The position numbers and the translations under genes are program-made. A DNA stretch of 64,000 nt, taken from NCBI GenBank assembly GCA_026709065.1, contig JAPOTS010000040.1, forward strand, positions 1 to 64,000, given 5' to 3'. The notes beneath the pieces are model-generated. The model did no database searches. It worked only from the letters and a program-made list of their open reading frames with translations, and had not been told where the DNA came from. Of this stretch, positions 19,173 through 26,716 are shown in pieces; positions within the stretch are counted from its first letter, which is position 1; every line of letters starts with the position of its first letter. Source of the stretch: Bacteroidota bacterium. Lineage in GTDB: Bacteria; Bacteroidota; Rhodothermia; Rhodothermales; Bin80.

Positions 19173-19655
19173 GAAAAAGGTGCTCAGGAATCTAAGGCGC
19201 TTATCAGAAGGAAGATGGTATGCGGGGATTAGATTCAGTGTGTGGATATGAAAATTCCATACAGACTGGTGACTCATAAGAATAAAATAGGGTACGTATT
19301 GTAGATGTCTTGTACATTTCTGCGGAATTCACGGTTTTTCAACATATTTTATCACTTGTTCGTATCCTCATCAGCGACTAGTCAGCCAACAATATTCGCC
19401 CATCATTATGTCAACTTTGGAGCTATTGCTTTTGGGAATTATATCGCAAAGTAACAACGGATATAATTCCCAAAAAATCTTCAAATGAGATTCATAGATT
19501 TAGACGTACCATTTCTAAGGAGAGATAGTATATGGTGAATGAATCAGGAAGAATGATGATTCATCTCAATGTTGTTGATCGGAGCATGGAATAAAAATCT
19601 TATTAAATGGCTTAAGTCTATGGATTCCATTTTGAGAGGATCAAGTTAACAATCA
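19173..19655. other. Non-coding stretch before the gene remnants
   Basis: No gene is supported. The notable content is a 16-bp perfect inverted repeat listed separately. The stretch runs into a chain of decayed gene fragments, so it may itself be eroded coding sequence. Confidence 0.35.
19430..19475. repeat. 16-bp perfect inverted repeat with 14-nt loop
   Basis: TTTTGGGAATTATATC at 19430-19445 is the exact reverse complement of GATATAATTCCCAAAA at 19460-19475, with a 14-base spacer. No T tract follows on either strand in the usual terminator position. It is a strong hairpin or a binding site/element end in otherwise empty sequence. Confidence 0.75.
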
Positions 19656-19760
19656 ATGAATATAGCTGTTTGTGTGAAGCAGACACCAGACACCCAGTCA
19701 AAACCGATTCTCAGTCCTGACCATAGTCGGATCAGTGACGAGGGGGCGGAATTACGTTAG
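19656..19760 (+). pseudogene. etfB: Truncated 5' stub of an electron-transfer flavoprotein beta subunit gene
   Basis: An ATG-started frame of 34 codons reads MNIAVCVKQTPDTQSKP and continues SPDHSRISDEGAELR before a TAG. This is the canonical N-terminus of EtfB (IAVCVKQVPDT...). Everything after residue 34 is missing; the next bases belong to a leucine-rich-repeat remnant in another frame. The stub is therefore a deletion or rearrangement scar. No etfA is present in the window. Confidence 0.7.
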
Positions 19761-20097
19761 AGAAGGCAACCTTGAAGTTCTTAACCTGTGGGGAAACGAA
19801 CTAACGGCCACCATCCCCCCAGAGGCGGGGAACCCCACGAACCTCAGCAGGATGAATTGCAGGGCTACCAACTAACGGGAAACATCCGAGCAGAGATAGA
19901 AAACCAGACGAACCTCCAAAACCTCATACTGATGAAAACCAACTGTCGGGAGAACTCTCACAGGGGCTAAAAGAGCAATGCATCTGAGATCTCTGAAATC
20001 CCTCACCAACGCTGGGCTCTGTGCCCCCGCAAACGAAGAGTTCCTAACATGGTCCAACAGCATAGAAGAAATAGAGCGGTTTACCTGCTCCGAATAA
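19759..20097 (+). pseudogene. Decayed leucine-rich-repeat protein, C-terminal part
   Basis: Three pieces of one LRR protein are readable in alternating frames. 19759-19875 gives LEVLNLWGNELTATIPPEAG and NLSRMN. Then a shifted frame gives LTGNIRAEIENQTNLQNLIL. From 19981 the first frame returns with LRSLKSLTNAGLCAPANEEF and WSNSIEEIERFTCSE, ending at TAA 20095. The last piece is the cysteine cap (LCAP...F..W...C) also seen in the intact subtilase at 52566-55574. At least two frameshifts separate the pieces. The N-terminal part of the gene is absent. Confidence 0.7.
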
Positions 20098-20464
20098 TCC
20101 GAATGCAACCTCTCTCCAAACCACCGATCCATAGCCTCACGGACATCACTCAAAAAATCGCACAGAAACGGAGTAACTTTCAAAGAGGGGCAGGCCACTA
20201 ATGGAAACAACACTCCAGAAACACGGGAAACGACCCATTTTCACTGGTAACCGCCTCAAACGGCAAACAGCCATTCTGAGCACCAGCAAACCCGTCTCCG
20301 CAGCATTTCACAAAGGCAAGGAGACCAACCAGCAACATCCCAGACTAATCCAGTAGCGAAATCGCGGATCTTCTGCCAGCCCACGAACCAGCCTCTACTT
20401 CAACCAGCAAAACAAACTGCGGAGCACCGGCCGTTAACGCCCTCCATTTTCGGTTCTATAATTG
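20098..20464. other. C-rich non-coding stretch
   Basis: The + strand is markedly C- and A-rich and G-poor, continuing the composition of the LRR remnant, with no intact frame. It may be further decayed sequence of the same acquired segment; no domain was recognised. Confidence 0.3.
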
Positions 20465-20508
20465 ATGTTTTAAAACATAGTAGTGAGTGAGTCGTAAGAG
20501 TCACTCAC
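20465..20508. promoter_or_regulatory. Palindrome plus inverted repeat upstream of the heptad-repeat gene
   Basis: ATGTTTTAAAACAT (20465-20478) is a perfect 14-bp palindrome. Four bases later GTGAGTGA (20483-20490) and TCACTCAC (20501-20508) form an 8-bp perfect inverted repeat with a 10-base loop. Both sit 15-60 bases before the ATG at 20524 and look like an operator and/or 5' UTR hairpin for that gene. Function is inferred from position only. Confidence 0.45.
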
Positions 20509-20523
20509 CAATCATATAATTTC

Positions 20524-21114
20524 ATGGACAATATACCAGATATCATCGTTGCTGTGACGATTGTTAGCAGTTATTTTGCGATTTTCTTCCCTTTGATTAG
20601 AATGATCATTGGATTCAGAAAGGAGTTTCGGGCTGAAATGACATTCATTAAAACCGATATTTTACAAGTGAAAACCGATATCACGGTCATGAAGTCTGAC
20701 ATTTCCGAACTGAAGACCGACGTTTCCCAACTGAAGACCGACGTTTCCAAACTGAAGACCGACGTTTCCCAACTGAAGACCGACGTTTCCGAAAATAAGT
20801 TTAGACTCACTACTGTGGAAAACTGCTTAGAAAACTTAACTGCTGATGTCAATCATATCAAGGTTGATGTGTCAACAATTAAATCTGAGATTACAGAAAT
20901 AAAAATGAATGCTATTAGTTTGGAGAAAGATGTCTCACACATTAATAGCCAAGTCAATGAAGACAGGTTGATTTCCCAAAAAGAGCATCTGGATCTTGAA
21001 AAAACTATTGAGGAACTCACTAAAAAAGTTTTTGACCTCAATGGGGACATGAAAAGAGTCTCAGGGCGTTTATTTGGAGTTGATGAACAAATTATATCTG
21101 AGTTGACAGAATGA
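20524..21114 (+). CDS. Membrane-anchored heptad-repeat coiled-coil protein
   Basis: A 196-residue protein with one N-terminal hydrophobic helix (IIVAVTIVSSYFAIFFPLI) and then an almost uninterrupted coiled coil. Residues about 62-89 are four near-identical heptads LKTDVSQ/LKTDVSK, preceded and followed by looser versions (IKTDI, MKSDI, LKTDV, IKVDV, IKSEI). Such proteins resemble DUF1640-like and phage-tail-like coiled coils, but no family is firmly recognised. It is the only intact gene between two pseudogene stretches, and its upstream palindromes suggest it is expressed. Confidence 0.7.
   Translation: MDNIPDIIVAVTIVSSYFAIFFPLIRMIIGFRKEFRAEMTFIKTDILQVKTDITVMKSDISELKTDVSQLKTDVSKLKTDVSQLKTDVSENKFRLTTVENCLENLTADVNHIKVDVSTIKSEITEIKMNAISLEKDVSHINSQVNEDRLISQKEHLDLEKTIEELTKKVFDLNGDMKRVSGRLFGVDEQIISELTE
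20707..20790 (+). repeat. Four tandem 21-bp repeats encoding heptads
   Basis: The 20-base core AACTGAAGACCGACGTTTCC recurs four times at exact 21-base spacing, differing only in the first base of each unit (G, C, A, C). Near-identity at the DNA level indicates recent expansion by slippage, keeping the frame and the heptad register. Confidence 0.85.
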
Positions 21115-21205
21115 TTGAGTGATTTAATTCATTTTTGAATTTCAGATCCATATCCATGACTCCAAATCGTCAAAATCACAATCAATAAACTTCTCTATCA
21201 ATCAT

Positions 21206-22269
21206 TTAAATCAATAGCAATCCAAGATCTGCACCCCCTGCGACCAACCATACAGAGTTGATTTTATACCGCAGAGTTGCGATTGCTGCGAATATCAAGA
21301 TGGTGACGGGTGCCCAATCAGTGAGAATATTGATGCCAAGTTGAATAGTGACAATGAGCATGAGAGTTACAGCACTCACATTGACGGCATCAAGAAAAGG
21401 CCCCTCATTAATGTGTATTTAGAGACGGGGAATCAATTCAGTATACTGGCAAATACAGACGAAGGCAGGAATATCGCCACAGTTGCAATCATGCCGCCTT
21501 GCCAGCCACCCACTAAAACCTCAATAATAGTAGCCGTGATGAGGACCGGTTCAGGTGTGAATTGCCCAATAGCAATAACATCAAGGAGTTGCTACTGTGT
21601 CAGCCATGCACAGGCCTGGACAAGACTACCCTCCATAGAGGACAGCGCCCACCTTGAAAAAAACCATCCGAGCATCCAGATGTAACTCCACTCAGGGGTT
21701 GTAATAGTCCATAAAGAAAGGGAAGCATAGCGGTGATCGTAGATGTCGTGTCTTCAATAATAGAGGCCCTTAAACCTAAGATTCCTTTTCCCAACATAGC
21801 AAGCAATTCGTTAATTCAATGTAGTAGAGCAATGGAAACAGCAACACCTATTGGAATCAAAGACCATGATTTCACAGCTGATTTCCCTACACGCCACAGT
21901 GCACCCATGATGGCCATGACGGCGGGTTTGATTCCTTGAAGAAATGGTTCCACCTCAGGGATTGACCATACTCAGCATACAGCCAACCGAATGTACCTGT
22001 AATCAGTACTGCTGGTAGATCGAACAAAGACCAGCGACAATCATTCCTCCAATCCCCTGTCTCTCATAACTCACATGCATAGCGATTTCCGAAGAGTTAG
22101 GACCAGGTTTCAGTATGTGGCTTCAACTCAAATCCAGAAAATGTTCTCTGGTTAGCCATTTGCGTCTTGTAAAGATTTCATCATCAATCATGGCTATGAC
22201 AGCCGCAGGGCCACCAAAACTAACAAAACCTAATGGTTCTATCAGGAATCGTGACGGTAGATCTTTGGA
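21206..22269 (-). pseudogene. chrA: Decayed chromate-transporter family gene (chrA-like)
   Basis: On the minus strand, fragments of a CHR-family transporter appear in order. Near 22265-22125 it reads DLPSRFLIEPLGFVSFGGPA and AMIDDEIFTRRKWLTREHFL. Around 21950-21750 it reads QGIKPAVMAIMGALWRVGKS. Near 21580-21440 it reads AIGQFTPEPVLITATIIEVL then GGMIATVAIFLPSSVFASIL. The C-terminal end is LTDWAPVTILIFAAIATLRY and INSVWLVAGG, stopping at 21206. Several stops and frameshifts separate them. The intact family exports chromate or related anions. Confidence 0.7.
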
Positions 22270-22583
22270 CTACCAAAGGTCTAATGAATAGCAAATCTGA
22301 AATATTCAAATTTGTTGCACCCTATCAGGATAATTTTTACCTCTTGGATCTTTCCGTTTCTTTATCCACTTTCGCGCTGGACTGTGGATAATATAATGCG
22401 TTGCAGAATCCATATTTAACTAATGGATGTAGCCTCACATCTATTTTCATATCTTAATAGATCTGCAAGATCCTTCTTCAGCAATTGAAGAAACACAGAT
22501 TCTTAGGATCTATCATGCATGGAAAAATTTGGTGGAATCAAAATAAAACAATTCCACACAAAAATCGGTAGAATCAAAAGGAT
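22270..22583. other. Intergenic, no gene seen
   Basis: The stretch between the chrA-like remnant and the end of the SleB-like gene has no readable protein fragment and no strong hairpin. Confidence 0.35.
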
Positions 22584-23237
22584 TTATCGGACATCCGAAT
22601 AGAAGCGGAACCTGCGTTCATTCAATTGAAAATTCCTGTAAGGAACGATTGGAGTTAAATCTCCGACCCATTCAGGAGCAATTTCTTCATTCAGCATAGA
22701 CTGTTCGCTGTAAAAATGGCGAACTTTATATCCGAAGGGGCGCAGTTGTGATTCGGCATGGCGGATATGGAAGGCCAATGCAATGGTTTTTTGCCAACTC
22801 GCAAGTTCGGTCATTTCTGTCAAGTTGGTGAAATAGCGATACTTATTTTGATTAGGTATAAATGCGCTGAACTGAAACGGATCCAGCACACAATCTTTAT
22901 AGGTCGTACACCCGCGATAGTTAGTTTCTAAGCGGTTACGAACTGTCCAACCAATTAATTCTTGCTCATCGTATCGCTTACTTTCAGAAAACATGGCGCG
23001 TGCAAGCCACAAGGTCTCAGAATCAATATTGGAGATGTGGATCGGTTTAATGGACCACGGGTTCCAAAGGACAGATTTCTTTTCTTGTAGTGTAGGAATA
23101 GATAAAGGTGGCGGACTATCAATTGACCGGCTACCTGCATCAAAAGGGGGCGCAAAAGCCGTCAAACTTGGTAAAATACAGGCGAAAAGCACCCCAAGTG
23201 ACATACAAACCAAGAGTTTTGGTAATCGTACAGACAT
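22584..23237 (-). CDS. Exported SleB-like cell-wall hydrolase
   Basis: A protein of about 217 residues with a signal peptide (LPKLLVCMSLGVLFACILPSL), a linker, then a compact domain beginning LARAMFSESKRYDEQELIGW and VRNRLETNYRGCTTYKDCVL, the pattern of the SleB/Hydrolase_2 family. The Glu in FSESK is the likely catalytic residue, and PFQFSAF matches the usual P-x-QFS loop. The frame is open upstream to 23435, but that part overlaps pdxB on the other strand, and the ATG at 23237 gives a clean signal peptide. It is divergent from pdxB. Confidence 0.7.
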   Translation of the reverse strand: MSVRLPKLLVCMSLGVLFACILPSLTAFAPPFDAGSRSIDSPPPLSIPTLQEKKSVLWNPWSIKPIHISNIDSETLWLARAMFSESKRYDEQELIGWTVRNRLETNYRGCTTYKDCVLDPFQFSAFIPNQNKYRYFTNLTEMTELASWQKTIALAFHIRHAESQLRPFGYKVRHFYSEQSMLNEEIAPEWVGDLTPIVPYRNFQLNERRFRFYSDVR

Positions 23238-23313
23238 TAATTTTAGTAAGTCTGGTAAAGTGATTATACACATTAACGGGATATAATACGCAATTTTATA
23301 TAAAAGGATACAG

Positions 23314-24456
23314 ATGTTATCCATTGTTGCAGACATCAATATTCCCAGAATCATTGACGCATTTAGCTCCATAGGACATGTTGAGGTCATGGCTGCGGAA
23401 TCAATTACTGCGGAGATCTGCAGGGAAGTTGACATTCTGTTAGTGAGAAGTGTTACAAGGGTTAATGCCTCTCTTTTGGATCAGTCAAATGTTGCCTTTG
23501 TCGGATCAGCGAGTGCTGGCTCAGATCATATCAATCAATCTTATTTGAGACAAAGAGAAATCGCATTTGCCCATGCCTCTGGATCAAATGCGGATTCTGT
23601 CGTAGAGTATGTACTCACTGCATTGGTTCGCTTGAGTGCTATGAATAGGAAGAAATTAGAAGGTTTAACGCTTGGAATTGTTGGTTGTGGGAATATTGGA
23701 GGGAGGCTGGCAAGGCGAGCGCCTGCATTTGGATTGAATGTTTTGAAAAATGATCCGCCTGTTGCAAACAGCGGTGGTCAGGGGTTTGTTGATTTGGAGA
23801 CAGTTCTGGCGGAATCAGATATTCTCACATTACATGTTCCTAAGCATACAGATACCTATCATTTGATTTCCGATGCCGAGTTGGAAGCAATCAAGCCTGG
23901 GGCATGGATCATCAATGCCGCTCGGGGTGATGTGGTTAATAATCAAGCCCTTAAAAAAGCAATCATGTGTGGACATATTGATGGATGCGTTCTTGATGTA
24001 TGGGAAAATGAGCCCACTCCCGACATGGAGTTGTTAGATATTACAACGTTGGGAACGCCCCACATTGCAGGGCACTCAGTAGATGGAAAATTATGGGGTA
24101 CCATCATGTTGTATCAAGCCGTGACAAAGCATTTTGAGATTCAACCAACCTGGGATTATGAGGCGTTACTTCGTCTGGATCTGCCCGAAATCATGACAGT
24201 CCCTCTTGGGGCTAACTGGTTAGATAGATTCGTCAAACACCTGTATAATATTGACTCTGACAGTAAGCGAATGAGAGAACTTCTAAGTGTCCCAGAAACC
24301 AAGATTGCAGATGGATTCCGAAGACTACGACGCACGTATCCACCCCGGAGAGCGTTTGATTGGCATATCCTTAAAGAAGTGCCGCCGTCTTATCTGGATA
24401 TTATTCGTGATGGATTATGCGTCAGCTATTTGTATCCGAAAGACCGTAAAAAATGA
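23314..24456 (+). CDS. pdxB: Erythronate-4-phosphate dehydrogenase PdxB
   Basis: A 380-residue D-2-hydroxyacid dehydrogenase acting at the second step of deoxyxylulose-dependent vitamin B6 synthesis. It starts with VADINIPRI. The NAD-binding motif is GIVGCGNIGGRLARRAPAFG and the catalytic Arg is in INAARGDVV. Glu is in VLDVWENEPTPD and His in GTPHIAGHSVDGK. The C-terminal dimerisation domain specific to PdxB is present, with residual PPRRAFD text. Its 3' end overlaps era on the other strand by about 31 bases. pdxJ is close by. Confidence 0.93.
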   Translation: MLSIVADINIPRIIDAFSSIGHVEVMAAESITAEICREVDILLVRSVTRVNASLLDQSNVAFVGSASAGSDHINQSYLRQREIAFAHASGSNADSVVEYVLTALVRLSAMNRKKLEGLTLGIVGCGNIGGRLARRAPAFGLNVLKNDPPVANSGGQGFVDLETVLAESDILTLHVPKHTDTYHLISDAELEAIKPGAWIINAARGDVVNNQALKKAIMCGHIDGCVLDVWENEPTPDMELLDITTLGTPHIAGHSVDGKLWGTIMLYQAVTKHFEIQPTWDYEALLRLDLPEIMTVPLGANWLDRFVKHLYNIDSDSKRMRELLSVPETKIADGFRRLRRTYPPRRAFDWHILKEVPPSYLDIIRDGLCVSYLYPKDRKK

Positions 24457-25307
24457 TCACGGTTTCGCCAATCCTTGCGAACCCTGACAAAGAGCTTTAG
24501 ATAAACCTCTCGGTTTAGAAATGCTTCAATATCGCGACGGGCAGCAATACCAATAGATTTTAGCGCGTGACCTTTGGCTCCTATGAGGATCCCTTTTTGA
24601 CTTGGACGTTCTACCACAATATCTGCTTCTATTAGATCTTTATTTTCAGCGCGTTCCTCAAAATTTGCGATGGTAACAGTTGAACAGTAGGGGACTTCTT
24701 GTCTAAATTGTTCAAATACTTTTTCGCGAATAATTTCGGCAACAAAGAAGCGTTCTGGATGCTCACTGATCATTTCGGGGGGATAGAATGGGGGGCCTTT
24801 AGGGAGGAAGGATTGAATTTCTGCCTGAAGGGATTGAAGATTTTCCCCCGTGAGTGCACTGATGGGGATCAGGGCTTCAAATGAGCGTAATTGGTGATAT
24901 GCTTCTAGGACGGGGAGCATCGTTTCTGGCCGGACTATATCAATTTTATTTAACACCAGGATAGTGGGTTGATCAACAATGGTTTCTAAGCTTTGAAGGT
25001 CTGGCTCTGGGGCTCTGGCATCTGCAAGAAAGACAACCAGATCGGTGTCTGCAACCGATTCTTTCACCTTCTGCATCATGAGTTGATCTAGGGACGTGTG
25101 GGGTTGCATGATCCCAGGCGTATCTAGAAAGATTGTTTGAGAATCTTCATCAGTCAGGATCCCCAGTACGCGGTGGCGGGTCGTTTGGGCCTTTCGGGTA
25201 ACAATGGATAGTTTTTGTCCGATGAGGGCATTCATCAGAGTGCTTTTGCCCACATTCGGTTTTCCAATCAACGCGACATAGCCACTTTTATGGTCATCCT
25301 TAATCAT
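24426..25307 (-). CDS. era: GTPase Era
   Basis: A 293-residue GTPase needed for 16S rRNA maturation and 30S assembly. The G1 motif is GKPNVGKS, switch text KAQTTRHRVLG, G3 DTPG, G4 NKID and G5 ISALTG. The C-terminal KH domain is seen as VERPSQKGILIGAKGHALK and the end LKLFVRVRKDWRN. All motifs are intact and the length is normal. It begins one base after the stop of pdxJ, so the two are coexpressed. Confidence 0.96.
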   Translation of the reverse strand: MIKDDHKSGYVALIGKPNVGKSTLMNALIGQKLSIVTRKAQTTRHRVLGILTDEDSQTIFLDTPGIMQPHTSLDQLMMQKVKESVADTDLVVFLADARAPEPDLQSLETIVDQPTILVLNKIDIVRPETMLPVLEAYHQLRSFEALIPISALTGENLQSLQAEIQSFLPKGPPFYPPEMISEHPERFFVAEIIREKVFEQFRQEVPYCSTVTIANFEERAENKDLIEADIVVERPSQKGILIGAKGHALKSIGIAARRDIEAFLNREVYLKLFVRVRKDWRNRDHFLRSFGYK

Positions 25308-25308
25308 G

Positions 25309-26046
25309 CTAATGTTTGACCAACTGTGCCATTTCAGCTACGGCATTACCGAGTCCAACAAATATAGATTTTGCGATCACTGCAAATCCAATAGATACCT
25401 CACAGACATGTGGAACCGATTCAGCAAAGAGTCTATAATTTTCATAATCTAGGCCATGTCCTGCGTGAATCTTGAGTTGGGATTCATGGGCAAATTGTGC
25501 GGCAGCATTTAATCGTTCAAGTTCTTGAGCCTGATTTTGATGTAGGGTTGCATTTGCAAAATCTCCGGTATGGAGTTCAATACAGGTTGCTCCAGTATCT
25601 TGGGTTGCTTTAATTTGATCTATGACGGGGTCTACAAACAGAGCAACCTCGGCGATACCAGCATTTGTAAGCCGGCTGACCGTGGAGGTTATATGAGACT
25701 GATATTTGATGACATCAAGTCCACCTTCGGTGGTAATTTCTTCTCTGCGTTCAGGAACAAGTGTTGCTAATTCTGGACATGTGTCGCAACAAATATCTAC
25801 AATTGAATCATTGGTTGATAGTTCAAAATCAAGTTTTCCTTGAACGATTTGTTTGAGTTTTGCTACATCAAGATCATTGATATGCCGACGATCTTCCCGC
25901 AAATGAAAGACAATTCCATCAGCTCCTGCCTCCTCGCATAGTCGTGCAGCCTCTATAGGATCGGGGAAGGATTCTTGCCGTGCATTTCGCAGTGTAGCAA
26001 CATGATCAATATTTATGAGTAGATTTACCAAATTAAATCGTACCAA
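25309..26046 (-). CDS. pdxJ: Pyridoxine 5'-phosphate synthase PdxJ
   Basis: Condenses deoxyxylulose phosphate with aminoacetone phosphate to make pyridoxine phosphate. A TIM barrel of about 245 residues with LLINIDHVATLRNARQ, GADGIVFHLREDRRHI, the LFVDP region, ELHTGDFA, HAGHGLDYEN and EVSIGFAVIA at the end; these cover the catalytic His and Glu residues. No ATG is available near the N-terminus; TTG at 26046 or TTG at 26031 must be used, the latter aligning better with relatives. With pdxB across the strand boundary it supplies two of the pathway's enzymes. Confidence 0.95.
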   Translation of the reverse strand: MVRFNLVNLLINIDHVATLRNARQESFPDPIEAARLCEEAGADGIVFHLREDRRHINDLDVAKLKQIVQGKLDFELSTNDSIVDICCDTCPELATLVPERREEITTEGGLDVIKYQSHITSTVSRLTNAGIAEVALFVDPVIDQIKATQDTGATCIELHTGDFANATLHQNQAQELERLNAAAQFAHESQLKIHAGHGLDYENYRLFAESVPHVCEVSIGFAVIAKSIFVGLGNAVAEMAQLVKH

Positions 26047-26184
26047 TATGGAAATGATAAATGCAATGTACAGGGAGAAGTCAAATTCAAAACAAATCGT
26101 AATGATCCGAGTTTCAATCAGATCATTAAGTTATTTTGTGAATAAACATTATATTTAGATATATTAAACAGTTACTTTTAGGTT

Positions 26185-26640
26185 ATGGTCAATCAAAACG
26201 TTAAAATTGCCATTCAGGCTGTCATGGGAATCCTCATAGTGGCGCTTGGCTATTGGCTTTATCTCTCAATTACAGGGCCGTGGCAAGCCGTTGAGCGTCA
26301 GCAGGCGTTGACACAGTTGACACGGCAACAGATGGTTCAGGTTCGGACCGCTCTAACCCACTATGAACGCTTAGAAGATAGTTTTCCTGCATCTTTGGAT
26401 TCTCTTATGATGTGGATTGATGTGGACTCCCTCATTTCCGCAGATCCTCTCAGTGTTTTTGATTCAGAATTAAATTTAGATTCGTTGATCTATTCTCCAC
26501 GCACAGGGAATATATTTGAATATGCTTTGAACGATACGGGAAGAGTTGCCATTTATAAGTTGGAAGATCCAGATTCGGACGATTATATTGGGTCTAACAT
26601 CCCTGATATTACTCTTCTCAACGCCGCTAGCTGGCAATAA
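26185..26640 (+). CDS. Membrane-anchored hypothetical protein (151 aa)
   Basis: An N-terminal transmembrane helix (IQAVMGILIVALGYWLYLS) is followed by a soluble domain with LTQLTRQQMVQVRTALTHYE and SFPASLDSLMMWIDVDSL. The helix-then-'DSFPASLDSL' layout is reminiscent of pseudopilin-like or prepilin-associated proteins, but no processing site is visible. The family is not recognised. It is followed by a strong terminator, so it forms its own transcription unit, divergent from pdxJ-era. Confidence 0.65.
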   Translation: MVNQNVKIAIQAVMGILIVALGYWLYLSITGPWQAVERQQALTQLTRQQMVQVRTALTHYERLEDSFPASLDSLMMWIDVDSLISADPLSVFDSELNLDSLIYSPRTGNIFEYALNDTGRVAIYKLEDPDSDDYIGSNIPDITLLNAASWQ

Positions 26641-26654
26641 TTTTTGAGTTACAC

Positions 26655-26690
26655 TCGGATCTTCGGTGGTACGAAGATCCGATTATTTTT
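26655..26690 (+). terminator. Intrinsic terminator
   Basis: TCGGATCTTCG (26655-26665) pairs perfectly with CGAAGATCCGA (26672-26682) around a 6-base loop, followed by TTATTTTT. It ends the 151-aa gene and shows that the next gene starts at the ATG of 26717, not further upstream. Confidence 0.88.
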
Positions 26691-26716
26691 GTCGGAAGAT
26701 AGGCGTTGGTGATAGT

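Noticed and set aside
19872-20213. 113-codon minus-strand frame over the LRR remnant
   Set aside because: The + strand carries clear LRR and cap text in the same bases; the minus frame has no recognisable pattern.
20707-20790. CRISPR array
   Set aside because: The 21-bp repeats are contiguous without spacers and encode in-frame heptads; no cas genes in the window.
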